From a virus: DNA of 38,566 nucleotides. Below the pieces are notes generated by a model. It searched no databases. It was not told where the DNA came from and saw only the letters and a list, made by a program, of their open reading frames with translations. Shown piece by piece: positions 37,215 to 38,566 of the stretch (position 1 is its first letter; every line of letters starts with the position of its first letter). Location: positions 1-38,566 of the IMG/VR virus record IMGVR_UViG_3300020197_000063; one strand, 5' to 3'. The position numbers and the translations under genes are program-made.

Positions 37215-37243
37215 GATATGCCTGCTGGCGAACGGATTGTCAA
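37215..37243 (-). promoter_or_regulatory. Promoter (TTGACA-17-CATATC)
   Basis: -35 TTGACA at 37238-37243, 17-nt spacer, -10 CATATC at 37215-37220 in an AT-rich patch. It lies 4 nt past the TGA stop of the 37248 gene. Leader about 155 nt to the 54-aa gene. Confidence 0.65.
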
Positions 37244-37247
37244 GCGG

Positions 37248-37589
37248 TCAACGTCGTCGTGTTCGCTCGCGGTAGATGCTTGTGATCGCTGCCCGGATCT
37301 CCGCCGAGAGGGCGTAGTGTGGGGAGTCGGTGACCTCCTCGTAGCGCGCGTAGTGAAGACACCCTACGCGCACGACCTCCTGCCGGAGTGCTGCCTGGAG
37401 AGCTTGTTCGATTTCCTCGGGGTTCGTTTCGGGAAGGGGTTGTTCGAGGACGAAGCCGCAGACCCAGCAACCACAGCGGAAGTGGGTCGGGGGGTCGCCG
37501 ACCGACGCGATCAGGATGCCGGTAACTTCGAGGAGCGCGTGCGCGAGGATGGGGATTCCAGCGAGGAAGCGATCATTGGCGAGAGCCAC
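37248..37589 (-). CDS. Unknown 113-aa protein with CGCWVCG motif
   Basis: GTG 37589 with GAGGT just upstream. N-terminal half hydrophobic-helical (FLAGIPILAHALLEVTGILIAS), then HFRCGCWVCGFVLEQP, then an acidic helix EEIEQALQAALRQEVVRVGC and a C-terminal AEIRAAITSIYRERTRRR. Cys spacing (CGCWVC ... GC) fits a small metal site. It is the first gene after the terminator-like stem at 37635-37688; a weak TTGAAC-17-TACCCC site at about 37596-37624 might be its promoter. Confidence 0.7.
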   Translation of the reverse strand: MALANDRFLAGIPILAHALLEVTGILIASVGDPPTHFRCGCWVCGFVLEQPLPETNPEEIEQALQAALRQEVVRVGCLHYARYEEVTDSPHYALSAEIRAAITSIYRERTRRR

Positions 37590-37634
37590 ACCTCGGGGGT
37601 ATCAGATCAGGGTGTGGGGTTCAACGAAAAGCCC

Positions 37635-37688
37635 GGCGGCGAGGGGCGAGGAGCCGCAGGGGGGAAACAGCCCTCGTCCCCCGCCACC
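37635..37688 (-). terminator. Rho-independent terminator-like stem after the unknown right-end gene
   Basis: On the minus strand, arms at 37672-37688 and 37635-37651 pair over about 16 positions with few mismatches (GGCGGGGGACGAGG against CCTCGCCCCTCGCC), loop about 20 nt, followed after CGGGC by TTTT at 37627-37630. It begins 11 nt past the stop of the gene ending at 37699, where a change of transcription unit is expected. Confidence 0.45.
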
Positions 37689-37698
37689 GGAACCCGAG

Positions 37699-38566
37699 CT
37701 ACTTCGTCCAGGCCGATTTGCAGGAGGCGAGGGCGCACTTGACCTTCTCCTGGATCTCCGCCTCCAGCGTCTCGTTCTCGCTATACAGGGCGGTGCGGAC
37801 CTCGCGGCGGAGGTGGTGGAGGTCGATGCCGCCGGTCCGGCCGATGCGGGTGGCGATGCGGACCAAGGCGCGCACGACGCGCCGCGCGTGGATCGGTGTA
37901 CGCTCGACGTTCTGCGCGGTGAGCGCGCCGTCGATCGTCGTGGTGAGGAGGGACTGGAAGGCGGCGCGGGACCAGCCCGACCCCGCCTCCCCCTCGTCGT
38001 AGTAGCCGTGCGCGGCGAGATCGCTGGCGACCTTTGCCAGCGAGTCGTGCTTCGCCGGATCCGCGTCCGCGTCCGCTTCGAGGTTGGGTTCGACGCCCTT
38101 CACCGCTTCGGCCACGCCCACCACCTTCGGGCCGCGCCAGCCGCCGTCCACCGACAGGATGCGGACCTCGCCGGAGGGCAGCACGGCCAGGTCGCCCGGC
38201 TCGATGGCGCGGGGGAAGCTCGCGGGCAGGTCATCCTTGCTGTCCGAGCCGTACTTCTCCGCGATCTCGCCCAGGTCACCTGTGACCTCGATCAGCGTGA
38301 ACGCCTGGGTGAGCAGCGCGCGGCAGATCACGCGGTCCCGCTTGCGCCCGTGGTTGTCGAACACCGCCGAGCCGAGGGTGGTGTCCTTGTCGAACAGGTA
38401 GAGGCGCACCGTACCGTCCTTCGACTTCGATCCCGCCACCGGGGAGCCGAGGCCCGCCGCATCGCCGAGGGTGCCGCCGCTGACGCCCACCCCCTCGCCC
38501 ACGGCGATGGCCGCCGTGAGGGGGGTCGCGGCGGTCGGCCGCGTGGTGGTGGAGCCGAAAGGATGC
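37699..38566 (-). CDS. Unknown protein, C-terminal part (N-terminus outside window)
   Basis: The frame is open to the window edge, so the true start lies beyond; an in-frame GTG at 38502 is only one candidate. Visible residues begin HPFGSTTTRPTAATPLTAAI and run through a Gly-rich stretch (VGVSGGTLGDAAGLG), a beta segment TVRLYLFDKDTTLGSAVF, SFPRAIEPGDLAVLPSGEVRILSVDGGW, and a long helical C-terminus rich in Arg (RRVVRALVRIATRIGRTGGIDLHHLRREVRTALYSE). Low-complexity Thr/Ala/Gly followed by a beta domain would suit a virion or host-interaction protein, but no family is recognised. Confidence 0.7.
   Translation of the reverse strand, partial: HPFGSTTTRPTAATPLTAAIAVGEGVGVSGGTLGDAAGLGSPVAGSKSKDGTVRLYLFDKDTTLGSAVFDNHGRKRDRVICRALLTQAFTLIEVTGDLGEIAEKYGSDSKDDLPASFPRAIEPGDLAVLPSGEVRILSVDGGWRGPKVVGVAEAVKGVEPNLEADADADPAKHDSLAKVASDLAAHGYYDEGEAGSGWSRAAFQSLLTTTIDGALTAQNVERTPIHARRVVRALVRIATRIGRTGGIDLHHLRREVRTALYSENETLEAEIQEKVKCALASCKSAWTK

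Larger units (their letters stand above)
37054..37247. other. Gene-free 194-nt tract: promoter, long leader and palindrome
   Basis: Holds the promoter at 37215-37243, then about 155 nt of leader before ATG 37053, including the inverted repeat at 37069-37084. The only ORF with a plausible start is a 24-codon one (ATG near 37133, GAAGG before it), too short to call. A small RNA or leader-based control is possible. Confidence 0.45.

Noticed and set aside
1-38566. tRNA, rRNA, CRISPR array or insertion sequence
   Set aside because: No cloverleaf-like sequence, no regularly spaced repeat-spacer pattern and no transposase motif was found on either strand by reading.

Overview
The window is a stretch of a GC-rich double-stranded DNA tailed bacteriophage (Caudoviricetes-like) or closely related prophage. 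This is inferred from a terminase large subunit, a complete phage-type replication and recombination set, no ribosomal, tRNA or metabolic genes, and very tight packing. Every credible gene lies on the minus strand, so transcription runs from high to low coordinates, with ATGA, GTGA and TGATG start/stop overlaps throughout. Shine-Dalgarno sequences and TTGACA promoters point to a bacterial host, which the sequence does not identify. Both window edges cut a gene: an uncharacterised, possibly virion, protein at the right and the terminase at the left.

Read in the direction of transcription: (1) 38.6-37.6 kb holds the end of a large unknown ORF followed by a terminator-like stem. (2) 37.6-33.3 kb is a run of small, mostly unknown genes split by several promoters, including a type-4-like uracil-DNA glycosylase, a ribbon-helix-helix protein and several small Cys-rich proteins. 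(3) 33.2-29.6 kb holds a MoxR/CobS-like AAA+ ATPase, its VWA partner and small zinc-finger or membrane genes. (4) 29.6-29.0 kb is almost gene-free; it has two promoters, a 31-bp-arm dyad and GATCG-rich repeats just before a replication initiator, and is the best origin candidate. (5) 29.0-20.7 kb is the replisome: initiator with two winged helices, DnaC-like loader, DnaB-like helicase, an interrupted small ORF, DnaG primase, a gp32-like ssDNA-binding protein and an SF2 helicase. (6) 20.7-11.0 kb is a long operon started by a probably leaderless MerR-like regulator, then RecA, two PD-(D/E)XK nucleases, two DNA methyltransferases, RuvC, an OB-fold SSB and a ParB-like protein. (7) 11.0-5.0 kb is dominated by one 1859-aa protein with repeats, a kinase-like centre and a possible ADP-ribosyltransferase-like end, behind a promoter overlaid by a 31-bp palindrome. 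(8) 5.0-0 kb holds a small winged-helix-like protein, family A DNA polymerase, a possible small-terminase partner and the terminase ATPase.

The most distinctive features are three inteins, each splitting a catalytic motif (terminase P-loop, polymerase motif B, helicase P-loop), and a family of eleven TTGACA promoters all reading leftward. In six of them the TGA inside TTGACA is also the stop codon of the preceding ORF. Two short ORFs are supported by this rule: a 54-aa two-TM protein at 36889-37053 and a 74-aa membrane protein at 29574-29798. All functional calls are from motif reading without database searches.
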